From Salinicola sp. (lineage in GTDB: Bacteria; Pseudomonadota; Gammaproteobacteria; Pseudomonadales; Halomonadaceae): DNA of 40,235 nucleotides. The notes beneath the pieces were generated by a model, which saw nothing but the letters and a program-made list of their open reading frames with translations, was not told the origin of the DNA and did no database searches. Position 1 is the stretch's first letter; each line of letters begins with the position of its first letter. A program made the position numbers and the translations under genes. The stretch is from contig NZNW01000143.1 in assembly GCA_002695065.1 (NCBI GenBank), positions 13,579-53,813 of the forward strand, given 5' to 3'. Below, in pieces: positions 1 through 9,214 of this stretch.

Positions 1-1045
1 ACAGTTTGCCGTAGTTACGAAAATCGCGAATGGTATAACCATCCACCACCATCCAGCCGGGCGAAGTGTCGATGATGCTTTCCGGCGTGAACTTGTCGGA
101 AGCGAGCGCCGCCGACATGGCGAGCGGCTTCATGACCGAGCCAGGCTCGATGGCGTCGGTGATGGCCTGATTGCGCAGGCCGCGGACATCCACGTCGCTG
201 CGATTGTTGGGGTTGTAGGAAGGCAGGTTGGCCATCGCCAGCACTTCGCCGGTCCGCGCATCCAGCATCACCAGCGAACCGCCGTCGGCGTCATTCTTGC
301 GAATCCCCGCCGCCAGTTCGCGATACGCCATGTACTGCAGGCGCAGATCGATCGACAGCGTCAGGTCACCGCCCGGCTTGGCCTCGTCGATCAGGTGCAG
401 GTCGCGAACCAGATGACCCTTGCGATCCTTCAGCACGCGCCGCTTGCCCGGCTGGCCGGTCAGATAACGGTTGTAGGCCAGCTCGAGCCCTTCCTGCCCC
501 TTGTCGTCGACGTTGGTCACCCCGACGAGCTGTGCCGCCACCTCTCCTGCCGGGTAATAGCGCTTGTACTCGTCGCGCGAGTAGACACCGGGCATCTGCA
601 GATCGAGCGCCGGCTTGGCGGCGGCGGGCGTCAACTGACGGCGCAGATACATGAACTCGTGGTCGGAGTAGCGCGAGATGCGATCTGCCAGCTGGCCGGG
701 ATCCACCTTGAGCGCCTTTGCCAGCAATGTCTGCTGAATGGGGTCCTTCGGCAGTTCCTGAGGATTGGCCCACAGCGTGATCACCGGCGTCGAGATGGCC
801 AGGGGATCACCGTTGCGGTCGCTGATCATGCCTCGATGGGCGCCGATGGTTTCGACCCGCAGGGTGCGCGCATCGCCCTGGTTCTGGAGAAAACTGCGGT
901 CGATGACCTGAAGGTAGACCACCCGGCCGACGAGTGCGGATAGCGCGACCAGAATGACGAGAAGCATGAACCAGTAGCGTCCGGCCCCCAAGGGGGCATC
1001 CGGCCGGCGGCTCCTGGCTGTCGCGGCGCGTCTGGACGCACTCAT
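1..1045 (-). CDS. ftsI: Peptidoglycan D,D-transpeptidase FtsI (PBP3), 3' end cut by window edge
   Basis: Septal class B penicillin-binding protein that cross-links peptidoglycan in the divisome. The first 348 codons are present; the frame stays open to the window edge, so the C-terminal half of the transpeptidase domain is missing. The protein begins MSASRRAATARSRRPD, followed by one membrane segment at about residues 24-40 and the pedestal domain. The catalytic SxxK motif is Ser303-Val-Met-Lys306 in the context EPGSVMKPLAMSAAL, close to Ser307 of E. coli FtsI. The ATG overlaps the ftsL stop by 4 bp (ATGA), which suggests translational coupling in the rsmH-ftsL-ftsI order of the division cluster. 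Identity is firm; the end lies outside the window. Confidence 0.95.
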   Translation of the reverse strand, partial: MSASRRAATARSRRPDAPLGAGRYWFMLLVILVALSALVGRVVYLQVIDRSFLQNQGDARTLRVETIGAHRGMISDRNGDPLAISTPVITLWANPQELPKDPIQQTLLAKALKVDPGQLADRISRYSDHEFMYLRRQLTPAAAKPALDLQMPGVYSRDEYKRYYPAGEVAAQLVGVTNVDDKGQEGLELAYNRYLTGQPGKRRVLKDRKGHLVRDLHLIDEAKPGGDLTLSIDLRLQYMAYRELAAGIRKNDADGGSLVMLDARTGEVLAMANLPSYNPNNRSDVDVRGLRNQAITDAIEPGSVMKPLAMSAALASDKFTPESIIDTSPGWMVVDGYTIRDFRNYGKL

Positions 1046-1371
1046 GGATGAATCACCTTCACTTCATCGACGCTCGGGACACGCATGTTCAGGCGTTTGG
1101 TGGCCAACGACTCGATACGGGCGGGAGAGGACCAGGTGCTCTCCTCGAGCAGCAGCCGTCCCCACTCCGTCTGCAGCGAATCTCGCTGGTTCTCGAGCTT
1201 CTGCAAGCGCGCGTACTGGACCCGGGTCAGATGAGAGGTGCTGATGATGGCCAGCGCCGTTATCAACAGCGCAATGATAACCACACCCAGCAGAGCGGAA
1301 CGTGGATCCAGGCGTCGGGCGAATGGCCAGTTGCCCAATCCCAACCCACTGCGTCGTCCTTGAACGGCCAT
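1042..1371 (-). CDS. ftsL: Cell division protein FtsL
   Basis: Small bitopic divisome protein that forms the FtsQLB complex and controls activation of FtsWI. It has 109 residues: a short basic cytoplasmic N-terminus, one membrane helix at about residues 26-46 (SALLGVVIIALLITALAIIST), then a periplasmic heptad-rich coiled coil containing RVQYARLQKLENQRDSLQTE. Sequence conservation in this family is low, so the call rests on size, topology and position between rsmH and ftsI. It starts 8 nt after the rsmH stop and overlaps the ftsI start, so the three genes look like one transcription unit. Confidence 0.92.
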   Translation of the reverse strand: MAVQGRRSGLGLGNWPFARRLDPRSALLGVVIIALLITALAIISTSHLTRVQYARLQKLENQRDSLQTEWGRLLLEESTWSSPARIESLATKRLNMRVPSVDEVKVIHP

Positions 1372-1379
1372 GTTGCTCC

Positions 1380-2360
1380 CTATTCCAGCTTCTCGGCGAT
1401 GCGCATGACCGCGCTGCGCGCGCGAGGGTTGGCGTCGATCTCGCTATCGCTGGCACGCATCGCCTTGCCTACCGGCTTGAGCCGCTTGTGAAGTTGATCC
1501 TCGCGTACCGGCATGCCGCGGGGCAAGTGCGTATCGCCCCTGGACTGGTCACGGATGAACCGCTTGACCAGCCGGTCCTCCAGCGAATGAAAACTGATGA
1601 CGACCAGGCGCCCCCCCACCTCCAGCGACTCCAGGGCGACGTCCAGCGCCCGGGTCAGCTGTCCCAGTTCGTCGTTGAGATGAATGCGAATGGCCTGGAA
1701 CACGCGGGTCGCGGGGTGCTTCCCCTTCTCCCAGGCGGGATGGGCTGCCTTGACGATTTCGGCCAGTTGATGGGTGCCGACGATCGGCGTCTCCTGACGC
1801 GCGGTAACGATGGCGCGTGCGATGCGCTTGGCGAAACGCTCCTCGCCGTAGGCCTTGAAGACTCGCGCCATCTCCTGGTCACCGGTGCGCGCGATCCACT
1901 CGGCGGCACCGATCCCGGAGGTCGGATCCATGCGCATGTCCAGCGGGCCGTCGCGTAGAAAGCTGAAACCCCGCGAGGGATCGTCCAGTTGGGGAGAGGA
2001 GACGCCGACATCGAGCAGGATACCGCTCAACCGCCCCGACGCACCGCACGCCTCGGCATGGCTATCCAGCTCGGCGAACACGCCGCGGCATACCGTCAAG
2101 CGCGGGTCATCGATCTCGGCGGCAACGGCCAGCGCGGCGGGATCGCGGTCGATCGCGATCAGCCGCCCGCGAGCATCGAGCCGCGAGAGAATCGCCCGAG
2201 AGTGCCCGCCGCGCCCGAAGGTGCCATCGAGGTAGATACCGGAGGGCGATTGCACGAGTGCGTCCACCGCCCCATCGAGCAACACGCTGGTGTGGCGAAA
2301 GTCGGAACGATTCGCCGCACCGCCTTGGGGTGCCTGTGGAGCGTTGTCGCGGTGCAGCAT
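1380..2360 (-). CDS. rsmH: 16S rRNA (cytosine(1402)-N(4))-methyltransferase RsmH
   Basis: SAM-dependent enzyme (MraW) that makes the N4 methylation of m4Cm1402 in the 16S rRNA decoding centre. RsmI, also in this window, adds the 2'-O-methyl group at the same nucleotide. From the ATG chosen here it is 326 residues. The conserved N-terminal FRHTSVLLDGAVDAL is followed by the SAM-binding YLDGTFGRGGHS at about 43-54; GILLDVGVSSPQLDDPSRGFSF and the C-terminal VVISFHSLEDRLVKRF block are also typical. The frame extends to a TTG at 2384, but that codon has no ribosome site and lies only 12 nt from the rnpB 3' end, so the ATG at 2360 is preferred. No mraZ precedes it. Confidence 0.95.
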   Translation of the reverse strand: MLHRDNAPQAPQGGAANRSDFRHTSVLLDGAVDALVQSPSGIYLDGTFGRGGHSRAILSRLDARGRLIAIDRDPAALAVAAEIDDPRLTVCRGVFAELDSHAEACGASGRLSGILLDVGVSSPQLDDPSRGFSFLRDGPLDMRMDPTSGIGAAEWIARTGDQEMARVFKAYGEERFAKRIARAIVTARQETPIVGTHQLAEIVKAAHPAWEKGKHPATRVFQAIRIHLNDELGQLTRALDVALESLEVGGRLVVISFHSLEDRLVKRFIRDQSRGDTHLPRGMPVREDQLHKRLKPVGKAMRASDSEIDANPRARSAVMRIAEKLE

Positions 2361-2395
2361 GCGTGTCTCGGTGTTGAACGGCAAAGAATCGGAGA

Positions 2396-2746
<351 letters not shown>

Positions 2747-2753
2747 GCGCGCA

Positions 2754-2782
2754 AGAATAACAGCCCCCCGAGACCCTCTCAA
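2754..2782 (-). promoter_or_regulatory. Sigma-70 promoter of rnpB
   Basis: TTGAGA (2777-2782) and TATTCT (2754-2759) are separated by exactly 17 bp and read on the minus strand. They place the start site at about 2747, just before the P1 helix of RNase P RNA. The spacer has a run of G that could make it stiff. This is the only good promoter I see upstream of the rsmH-ftsL-ftsI genes. Confidence 0.8.
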
Positions 2783-2790
2783 GGCAGCAT

Positions 2791-2816
2791 TGACGCGTCA
2801 GGCAAAAGGTTTTGCC
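2791..2816. repeat. Two adjacent palindromes upstream of the rnpB promoter
   Basis: TGACGCGTCA (2791-2800) is a perfect 10-bp palindrome. It abuts GGCAAAA-GG-TTTTGCC (2801-2816), with perfect 7-bp arms and a 2-nt centre. They begin 8 bp upstream of the rnpB -35 element and lie between it and the rsmI stop. They could be an operator for the rnpB promoter, or the second could be a weak terminator hairpin for rsmI. A third hairpin, GCCGACA/TGTCGGC at 2841-2863, lies closer to the rsmI stop. Confidence 0.55.
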
Positions 2817-2909
2817 GACCCCGCCAAACCGTCTCCCAATGCCGACACCGATTCGATGTCGGCGACAACGAAGCCAGCCTCCGGATCGTCGATACGGGAT
2901 GGCGGCGCA

Positions 2910-3764
2910 TCACCCCTCCGACCTGATCGACAACGCCATCTGATACCAGTGCTTGCGCCGCCCGCCCAGCAGCCGGACAGCAATCGCCGCCGCACTCTTG
3001 ACCGCCACCTCTTCCGCCAGCATCGCGCGAAGCAGCGCCTCGCCCTCGGCATCGTCGGCGGATGCCTCTTTCACCGGCGCCCCCGCCAGCATCACCACGA
3101 ATTCGCCCCGCGCCTGATCGGGATCGGCATCCATGATCGCCAAGAGCTCGTTCGCCGATCCCTCCAGCAGGGTCTCGAAGGTCTTGGTCAGCTCACGGGC
3201 CAGCACCACCTGGCGATCCCCGACCACGCTGGCGAGATCATCCAGCAGATCGCGAATCCGGTGGGGGGACTCATAGAACACCCTGGTCTCTTCCCGCGAG
3301 ACACCGGCTTCCAGCCGCTTCCGGCGCGCCCCGGACTTGGCGGGCAGAAACCCCTCGAAGGTGAACCTGTCCGTGGGCAGGCCTGCGGCACTCAACGCGG
3401 CAACCAGCGCGCAGGGGCCGGGAATCGGCACCACCCGGCAACCCGACCGCCGCAGCTCCCGCACCAGCACGAATCCCGGGTCGGAGATCAGCGGCGTCCC
3501 GGCATCGCTCACCAGCGCCAGTTGCTCGCCATCGAGAAGCCGTCTTCGCAACTGATCCACCCGCGCCGCCTCGTTATGCTCATGCAGCGAGATCAGCGGG
3601 CGCTCGACACCCAGGTGCCGAAGCAGACGCTGGGTGTGACGCGTGTCCTCGGCGGCGATCGCATCGACCTCGGACAGGATACGCCCGGCCCTGGCGCTGA
3701 GATCCTCGAGATTCCCAATCGGCGTGGCGACCACGTACAATACGCCTTCCTTTGTCTCGCTCAT
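2910..3764 (-). CDS. rsmI: 16S rRNA (cytidine(1402)-2'-O)-methyltransferase RsmI
   Basis: SAM-dependent tetrapyrrole-methylase-fold enzyme that makes the 2'-O-methyl of m4Cm1402, the partner modification to RsmH. It has 284 residues starting MSETKEGVLYVVATPIGNLEDLS, with TPIGNLED at about 14-21, AEDTRHTQRLLRHLG, SLHEHNE, LVSDAGTPLISDPGF and GPCALVAALSAAGLP as family signatures. The open frame runs upstream to 4004, but those 80 extra residues have no family likeness and cover the lpoA leader, so the ATG at 3764 is used. It is divergent from lpoA; the 241 bp between them have no promoter hexamers I would defend. Confidence 0.96.
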   Translation of the reverse strand: MSETKEGVLYVVATPIGNLEDLSARAGRILSEVDAIAAEDTRHTQRLLRHLGVERPLISLHEHNEAARVDQLRRRLLDGEQLALVSDAGTPLISDPGFVLVRELRRSGCRVVPIPGPCALVAALSAAGLPTDRFTFEGFLPAKSGARRKRLEAGVSREETRVFYESPHRIRDLLDDLASVVGDRQVVLARELTKTFETLLEGSANELLAIMDADPDQARGEFVVMLAGAPVKEASADDAEGEALLRAMLAEEVAVKSAAAIAVRLLGGRRKHWYQMALSIRSEG

Positions 3765-4005
3765 TCGGTACCATCCGGATTGACGTGCATTCAGAGATCG
3801 ATGGCCGCCAGCGGCGACGTCGGTGTTCAATTCATCAAGGAAGCCTCCGCAAGGCAGCTGCGGCGGGCCGCCATCGGCCGCCGAACCGCGGTGCCTCCAG
3901 CGGAACGGGAACGGGTCGGCGCTTCGAATCCGGTCATCGGAGACCGGGACATCCACGATCTCCAGCGATCGCGCGCGACCACTCACACGTAAAGGGAACG
4001 ACACT

Positions 4006-5874
4006 ATGCGTTACGCGCTGCGGCGACTTCTTCTGCCATTGATGGCAACCCTGATACTGGCAGGCTGTGCGGGCCAGAGCATGATGCAAGGCGTCGGCGG
4101 CCCGAGCGCCCAGGAGTTGCTCGAGCAGGCCAACAGCCAGAGCGGCAGGCAGGCCGCCGCGTCTCGCCTCGAGGCGGCGGATATCCTAGCACGCCAGGGT
4201 GACACGGCGCAGGCACTCCAGATCGCCGGCCAGATCGACAGTACGCAACTCGACAACGCACAACGCACGCGCTGGGCCCTGGTGCTGTCCGACAGCGCAC
4301 TGGCCGAAGAGGACGGATGGAGCGCGATCCGGGCGACGGACATCCTCGACACCCAGGCCGACCTCTCCACGGACGACCGTCAGACCCTGCGCTATCGTCG
4401 CGGCATTGCGCTGAACATGATTGGCGAGCCCGAGGCGGCGGCTCGCCTGTTGATCGATCTGCAACGGGAGAACGCACCCTACGAACTGAACGACGATATC
4501 TGGAAGCCGCTCTCGAACCTGAGCCCCACCGCGCTGGACGCCCTGGCAGCGACGAATGGCGACCCGATCACGCAAGGCTGGGTCGACCTCGCTCGACTCT
4601 ATCGCACCAGCGGCGGAGACATCTCCAACCTGTTCGATCGCCTGGATCAGTGGCGCAGCCGTTACCCGGACCACCCGGCCAATCGGCGACTACCGCAGGA
4701 TCTGGCGGCGCTGCGCCAGGTCGAAGGCAATGAAATCAACCAGATCGCCGTGTTCCTGCCGGACAGCGGCCCACTGGCCAGCATCGCGTCTGCCATTCGG
4801 CAGGGCCTGGAGGCTCGCGCCAGCGATGCGGAGAATCAGGGAGAGCGGACCCCGCGCCTGACCTTCGTCGACTCCAGCCAGCAGAACATCGACGCCCTCT
4901 ACGCACAGGCCACCATGAGCGGCGCCCAGGCCGTCATCGGTCCGCTCGACAAGGACAAGGTCAGCGAACTCGAGACCCGCAGCAGCGTGCCGCTACCCAC
5001 CCTCGCGCTGAACTACGGTGAACACGCCCGCAACCAGGCGGCCAGCCTGTACCAGTACGGCCTGTCCGCAGAGGACGAAGCGCGCCAGGTCGCCCACCGC
5101 GCCCATCTCGACGGCCGCCGTCGCGCCGGCATCATGGTCCCCGACAACGAGTGGGGGTCGCGCGTACTGGCAGCATTTCGCAAGAACTGGGAAGACGAAG
5201 GCGGAACGGTGGCCTCGGTGGTCAGCTACGACCCCTCGGGCTCCGTCGCCACTGCGGTTCGCAATCTCTTGAACAGCGACCCCTCGAGCATGGACATGCT
5301 GTTCCTGCTGGCGCTTCCCAGCTACGCCCGCCAGGTCCCGCCGACACTGGATTTCTACTATGCCGGCGACCTTCCGGTGTATGCCACGTCACATCTCTAC
5401 GAAGGCATCCCGCAACCGCGGGCCGATCACGACCTCGACGGCGTCCAGTTCGTCGATATCCCGTGGATGATCCCGGACGCCGCCGTGGGCGGAACCGATG
5501 CGCTACCGTTCGTCTCCACCTACCAGCAACTGGCGGGCGAGAACGATCCAGGCCTGCTCAAGCTCAACGCCATGGGCGTCGACGCCTACGAGCTGGCGCG
5601 CCGCCTGCCGCTGATCCAGGCGCTGCCGAACACACAGATCTTCGGCGCGACCGGGACGCTGCAGGCACGCGACGACGGCCGCATCCAGCGCACCCTCCCC
5701 TGGGCGGTATTCCAGTCCGGCACACCGCAGCCACTGCTGACGGCTCCCGCCTCCGCCCCGACTCGCTCCCCGTCGACTTCCACTGACGGCGGCGCATCGA
5801 GCGGTACCCAGGGAGCATCCAACGGCAATCTCAACGGATTCGCGCTGGATGCCGAAGATGGCGACACCCACTAA
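4006..5874 (+). CDS. lpoA: Penicillin-binding protein activator LpoA (LppC family lipoprotein)
   Basis: Outer-membrane lipoprotein that reaches through the periplasm to stimulate PBP1A. It has 622 residues with a lipoprotein signal MRYALRRLLLPLMATLILAGC, lipobox LAGC and lipidated Cys21. A helical TPR-like N-terminal half follows (about 35-240), then a periplasmic-binding-protein-like C-terminal domain beginning near NQIAVFLPDSGPLASIASAIRQGLEA. The last 40 residues are Ser/Thr/Gly/Asp-rich and probably disordered. The start is fixed by AAAGGGA at 3991-3997; the frame is open further upstream to 3823 but that part is not conserved. It leads an operon with yraN, diaA and dolP, the same order as E. 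coli yraM-yraN-diaA-yraP. Confidence 0.94.
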   Translation: MRYALRRLLLPLMATLILAGCAGQSMMQGVGGPSAQELLEQANSQSGRQAAASRLEAADILARQGDTAQALQIAGQIDSTQLDNAQRTRWALVLSDSALAEEDGWSAIRATDILDTQADLSTDDRQTLRYRRGIALNMIGEPEAAARLLIDLQRENAPYELNDDIWKPLSNLSPTALDALAATNGDPITQGWVDLARLYRTSGGDISNLFDRLDQWRSRYPDHPANRRLPQDLAALRQVEGNEINQIAVFLPDSGPLASIASAIRQGLEARASDAENQGERTPRLTFVDSSQQNIDALYAQATMSGAQAVIGPLDKDKVSELETRSSVPLPTLALNYGEHARNQAASLYQYGLSAEDEARQVAHRAHLDGRRRAGIMVPDNEWGSRVLAAFRKNWEDEGGTVASVVSYDPSGSVATAVRNLLNSDPSSMDMLFLLALPSYARQVPPTLDFYYAGDLPVYATSHLYEGIPQPRADHDLDGVQFVDIPWMIPDAAVGGTDALPFVSTYQQLAGENDPGLLKLNAMGVDAYELARRLPLIQALPNTQIFGATGTLQARDDGRIQRTLPWAVFQSGTPQPLLTAPASAPTRSPSTSTDGGASSGTQGASNGNLNGFALDAEDGDTH

Positions 5875-6226
5875 CCGGCGCCAACTCGGCCAGCAGGTCG
5901 AACAAGCCGCCGCCCGCTGGCTCGAGACACAGGGGCTGACGTTGATCGCCAGCAACCAGCATGCCAAGGGCGGCGAAATCGATCTCATCATGCGCGATGG
6001 CGAAAACCTGGTATTCGTGGAGGTCCGCCATCGCCAACGCTCCGACTACGGCCACCCTGCCGAAACGATCACACCCGCCAAGCAGCGGCGCATCGTCAAG
6101 GCCGCGCGTTTTTATCTTCATGCACACGGGCTATCATGCCCCTGCCGCTTCGACGTCGTCGGCGTCACCGGAAGCCTTCCCGCACTCGAATTCGACTGGA
6201 TTCGGGCCGCCTTCGACGCATATTGA
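5849..6226 (+). CDS. yraN: UPF0102 family protein YraN (nuclease-fold)
   Basis: Protein of 125 residues of the UPF0102 family. The core GGEIDLIMRDGENLVFVEVRHR carries the Glu-Asp...Glu-x-Arg pattern of a PD-(D/E)XK nuclease fold, and the upstream GLTLIASNQHAKGG is also typical. The family resembles Holliday-junction resolvases, but I do not claim an activity. The gene overlaps the 3' end of lpoA by 26 bp in another frame. The first ATG at 5849 is given; a second ATG at 5858 is equally possible, and neither has a strong ribosome site. Confidence 0.92.
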   Translation: MPKMATPTNRRQLGQQVEQAAARWLETQGLTLIASNQHAKGGEIDLIMRDGENLVFVEVRHRQRSDYGHPAETITPAKQRRIVKAARFYLHAHGLSCPCRFDVVGVTGSLPALEFDWIRAAFDAY

Positions 6227-6838
<612 letters not shown>

Positions 6839-6843
6839 GCCTT

Positions 6844-7398
6844 ATGAAGAAGACACTGATCGTTTCCTCATGCCTGATCGGCCTGCTGACACTGGGCGGA
6901 TGCGCCACCGGCAGCCAGCAGGAAAACTACGCCGAACGCACCCCCGGCGCCAAGGTCGAAGACAGCAACATCCAGAGCAAGATCTTCGACTCGCTCAACG
7001 CGACGGACGCACGATATGGCGACGCCCACATCAACGTCGACAGCTACAACAGCAACGTCCTTTTGACCGGCCAGGTTCCCAGCGATGATCTCAAGCAGCG
7101 CGCCACCGAGATCGCCCGCGACGTACGCGGTGTCAGGCAGGTGCACAACGAGCTGATGGTGTCCGCCAACACCCCGGTCAGCCAGCGCATGACCGACACC
7201 TGGATCACCGGACGCATCAAGGCCAACCTGGTCGCCAACGAAGATCTCGATGCCAACCTGATTCGCGTGATCACCGAGAACGGAACGGTCTACATGATGG
7301 GCCTGGTCACACAGCAGCAGGCCAGCGAAGCCACTGCCGCCGCATCCGGCGTGGGCGGTGTCCAGCGTATCGTCAAGGTATTCGAATACCTCAACTGA
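6844..7398 (+). CDS. dolP: BON-domain outer-membrane lipoprotein, DolP (YraP)-like
   Basis: Lipoprotein of 184 residues with signal MKKTLIVSSCLIGLLTLGGC, lipobox LGGC and lipidated Cys20. Two BON domains follow: about 40-105 (VEDSNIQSKIFDSL to VHNELMV) and about 115-183 (DTWITGRIKANLVANEDLDANLIRVITENGTVYMMGLV to IVKVFEYLN). E. coli DolP binds anionic lipids and supports outer-membrane integrity and BamA folding. A GTG at 6835 in frame overlaps the diaA stop; the ATG at 6844 is preferred because the Lys-Lys signal start then fits. It is the last gene before a strong terminator. Confidence 0.92.
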   Translation: MKKTLIVSSCLIGLLTLGGCATGSQQENYAERTPGAKVEDSNIQSKIFDSLNATDARYGDAHINVDSYNSNVLLTGQVPSDDLKQRATEIARDVRGVRQVHNELMVSANTPVSQRMTDTWITGRIKANLVANEDLDANLIRVITENGTVYMMGLVTQQQASEATAAASGVGGVQRIVKVFEYLN

Positions 7399-7417
7399 CA
7401 TTCCGAGCCAGACGCAA

Positions 7418-7452
7418 AAAGCCGCTGCCGAATCGTCTTCGGCAGCGGCTTT
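7418..7452. terminator. Bidirectional intrinsic terminator between dolP and sspB
   Basis: Perfect 15-bp stem (7418-7432 with 7438-7452) and a 5-nt loop TCGTC. It ends in TTT on the plus strand and in T5 on the minus strand, so it can stop both the lpoA-yraN-diaA-dolP transcript and the converging sspA-sspB transcript. Confidence 0.9.
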
Positions 7453-7488
7453 GCGCTATTCACTAGGCGTTGTCGGACAAAAGCCCCG

Positions 7489-7983
7489 CTACTTGACGAT
7501 GCGCAGGGAGGGCTTGCCTTTTTCGGGACGACCGGGAGCTTCGTCACCCTTGCCGGCGGCGGGCTCGGGCGACTCCTCGCCATCGCTCTCCGGGCGATTC
7601 TCGACGCTCTCGAGCGTCGGGCGCCCCTCTTCTTCCAGCGCCGCTTCCTCCTCGCTGGAAAAACTCGGCATGACCGGCTCCTGGCCAAACACCATGCCGA
7701 CGCCGTTTTCACGCGCATAGATCGCAATCAGGGCGTCCATGGGCACCACGACCTGCATCGGCTGACCGCTGAAGCGCGCCCCGAAAGTGACTGCCGCGTT
7801 ATCGATCGCCAGGTCGCGCACGGCGGCCGGCGCGATGTTCAGCACGATCTGACCATTCTGCACGAACTGCTGCGGCACCCTGACATCGGGCTTTCCAGCA
7901 TCCACCACGATATAGGGCGTCTGCTCGTTGTCCAGCAGCCATTCATAAAGGGCTCTCGCCAGATAGGGACGGCTAGTCAGCAT
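7489..7983 (-). CDS. sspB: ClpXP protease specificity-enhancing factor SspB
   Basis: Adaptor that delivers ssrA-tagged proteins to ClpXP. It has 164 residues. The globular domain (about 1-105) starts MLTSRPYLARALYEWLLDNEQTPYIVVDA and includes NIAPAAVRDLAIDNAAVTFGARFSGQP. A long acidic, Glu/Pro-rich linker (about 108-155) follows, and the tail PSLRIVK is the ClpX-binding module (LRVVK in E. coli). The acidic linker fits a salt-adapted proteome. It lies 36 nt downstream of sspA and is probably co-transcribed with it. Confidence 0.95.
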   Translation of the reverse strand: MLTSRPYLARALYEWLLDNEQTPYIVVDAGKPDVRVPQQFVQNGQIVLNIAPAAVRDLAIDNAAVTFGARFSGQPMQVVVPMDALIAIYARENGVGMVFGQEPVMPSFSSEEEAALEEEGRPTLESVENRPESDGEESPEPAAGKGDEAPGRPEKGKPSLRIVK

Positions 7984-8019
7984 GTCAACTCCTCTCGGGC
8001 AGCTTACGGCGTCGCCGTA

Positions 8020-8646
8020 TCAGCTACGCATCTCACGTTCGGTTTCAGACAGCGCCACCTTGAAGGCATCCCGCGCGAAGACACGCTCCATGTAACTCAT
8101 CAGCGGGGCGATCTGCTTCTCCGGCAGCTCGACACCCAGCGCCGGGAGACGCCAGAGGATCGGCGCGATGCAGCAGTCCACCAGCGTGAACTCTTCGCTC
8201 ATGAAATATGGCATGTCTTCGAAGATCGGTGAAATCCCGGTCAGGCTTTCACGCAGCTCCTTGCGGGCCTTGTCGGCCTCCTTCTTGGGGCCCTGCTGAA
8301 TCTGTTCGACCAGCGGGCACCACTCGCGCTCGATGCGATGCATCCACAGGCGGCTCTGCGCGCGCGCCACCGGGTAGACCGGCAACAGGGGCGGATGCGG
8401 GAAACGCTCGTCGAGGTACTCCATCATGACCTTGGATTCGTACAGCACCAGATCGCGATCGAGCAGCGTGGGCACGCTGTTGTACGGATTCAGATCGGCC
8501 AACTCGGCGTTATGCTCATCGGCCGAGACGTCCAGGATATCGACGGCCACGCCCTTTTCCGCCAGCACGATTCTGACGCGATGGCTGAAATGATCATCAC
8601 TGCCGGAGTAAAAGATCATCGACGATCGCTTGGCCACTACACCCAT
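8020..8646 (-). CDS. sspA: Stringent starvation protein A (SspA)
   Basis: RNA-polymerase-associated protein with a glutathione-S-transferase fold that helps acid and stationary-phase responses by blocking sigma-70 interactions. It has 208 residues: thioredoxin-like half (about 9-86; [50 protein letters not shown]), then the helical half ([39 protein letters not shown]). The surface Pro83-His84-Pro85 motif that is essential in E. coli SspA is present. The ribosome site GAGGA precedes the ATG. Unlike in Pseudomonas, no petABC lies between it and rpsI. Confidence 0.95.
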   Translation of the reverse strand: MGVVAKRSSMIFYSGSDDHFSHRVRIVLAEKGVAVDILDVSADEHNAELADLNPYNSVPTLLDRDLVLYESKVMMEYLDERFPHPPLLPVYPVARAQSRLWMHRIEREWCPLVEQIQQGPKKEADKARKELRESLTGISPIFEDMPYFMSEEFTLVDCCIAPILWRLPALGVELPEKQIAPLMSYMERVFARDAFKVALSETEREMRS

Positions 8647-8757
8647 GAAACTTTCCTCGCATTAATTCAACGACCAATGGTAACACGACGGGCAACCCCG
8701 CTGGGCGCCAACCATCGCCACGGAGAGCACGAATACCCTTTGCGCCGCGTACCAACA

Positions 8758-8792
8758 GCAAAACGCCCGACTGGATAAGTCGGGCGTTTTGC
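8758..8792 (-). terminator. Intrinsic terminator of the rplM-rpsI operon
   Basis: Perfect 15-bp stem (8758-8772 with 8778-8792) around a 5-nt loop, 21 nt beyond the rpsI stop on the minus strand. The distal arm ends in TTTTGC, so the T-run is inside the stem. It separates the ribosomal protein operon from sspA. Confidence 0.85.
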
Positions 8793-8813
8793 GCAGACGC
8801 GGATCCCGCCGGA

Positions 8814-9203
8814 TCAGCGCTTGGAGAACTGCGGACGACGACGCGCTTTGCGCAGACCCACTTTCTTACGCTCGACTTCGCGAGCGTCACGAGTCACGTA
8901 GCCCGCCGCACGCAGCGGACGGCGCAGTTCTTCGTTGTACTCCATCAGCGCACGCGTGATGCCGTGACGAATCGCGCCGGCCTGAGCGGAGCCACCGCCA
9001 CCCTTGACCGTGACGTAGACGTCGAACTGGCCAGTGGTCTCGGTCAGCTCCAGCGGCTGACGCACGACCATCTGCGCGGTGACGCGGCCGAAGAACTCGC
9101 CCAGCTCGCGGTCGTTGACGGTGATCTTGCCGGTGCCCGGCTTGAGAAACACGCGAGCGGTAGAAGTCTTGCGACGCCCGGTGCCGTAATACTGTTGTGC
9201 CAT
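8814..9203 (-). CDS. rpsI: 30S ribosomal protein S9 (uS9)
   Basis: Small-subunit protein of 129 residues whose C-terminal tail reaches the P-site tRNA. Signatures are [21 protein letters not shown] at the N-terminus, [20 protein letters not shown] in the middle, and the basic tail [17 protein letters not shown] ending in the conserved Ser-Lys-Arg. It follows rplM by 11 nt in the universal rplM-rpsI pair. Confidence 0.99.
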   Translation of the reverse strand: MAQQYYGTGRRKTSTARVFLKPGTGKITVNDRELGEFFGRVTAQMVVRQPLELTETTGQFDVYVTVKGGGGSAQAGAIRHGITRALMEYNEELRRPLRAAGYVTRDAREVERKKVGLRKARRRPQFSKR

Positions 9204-9214
9204 GACGGTTACCC

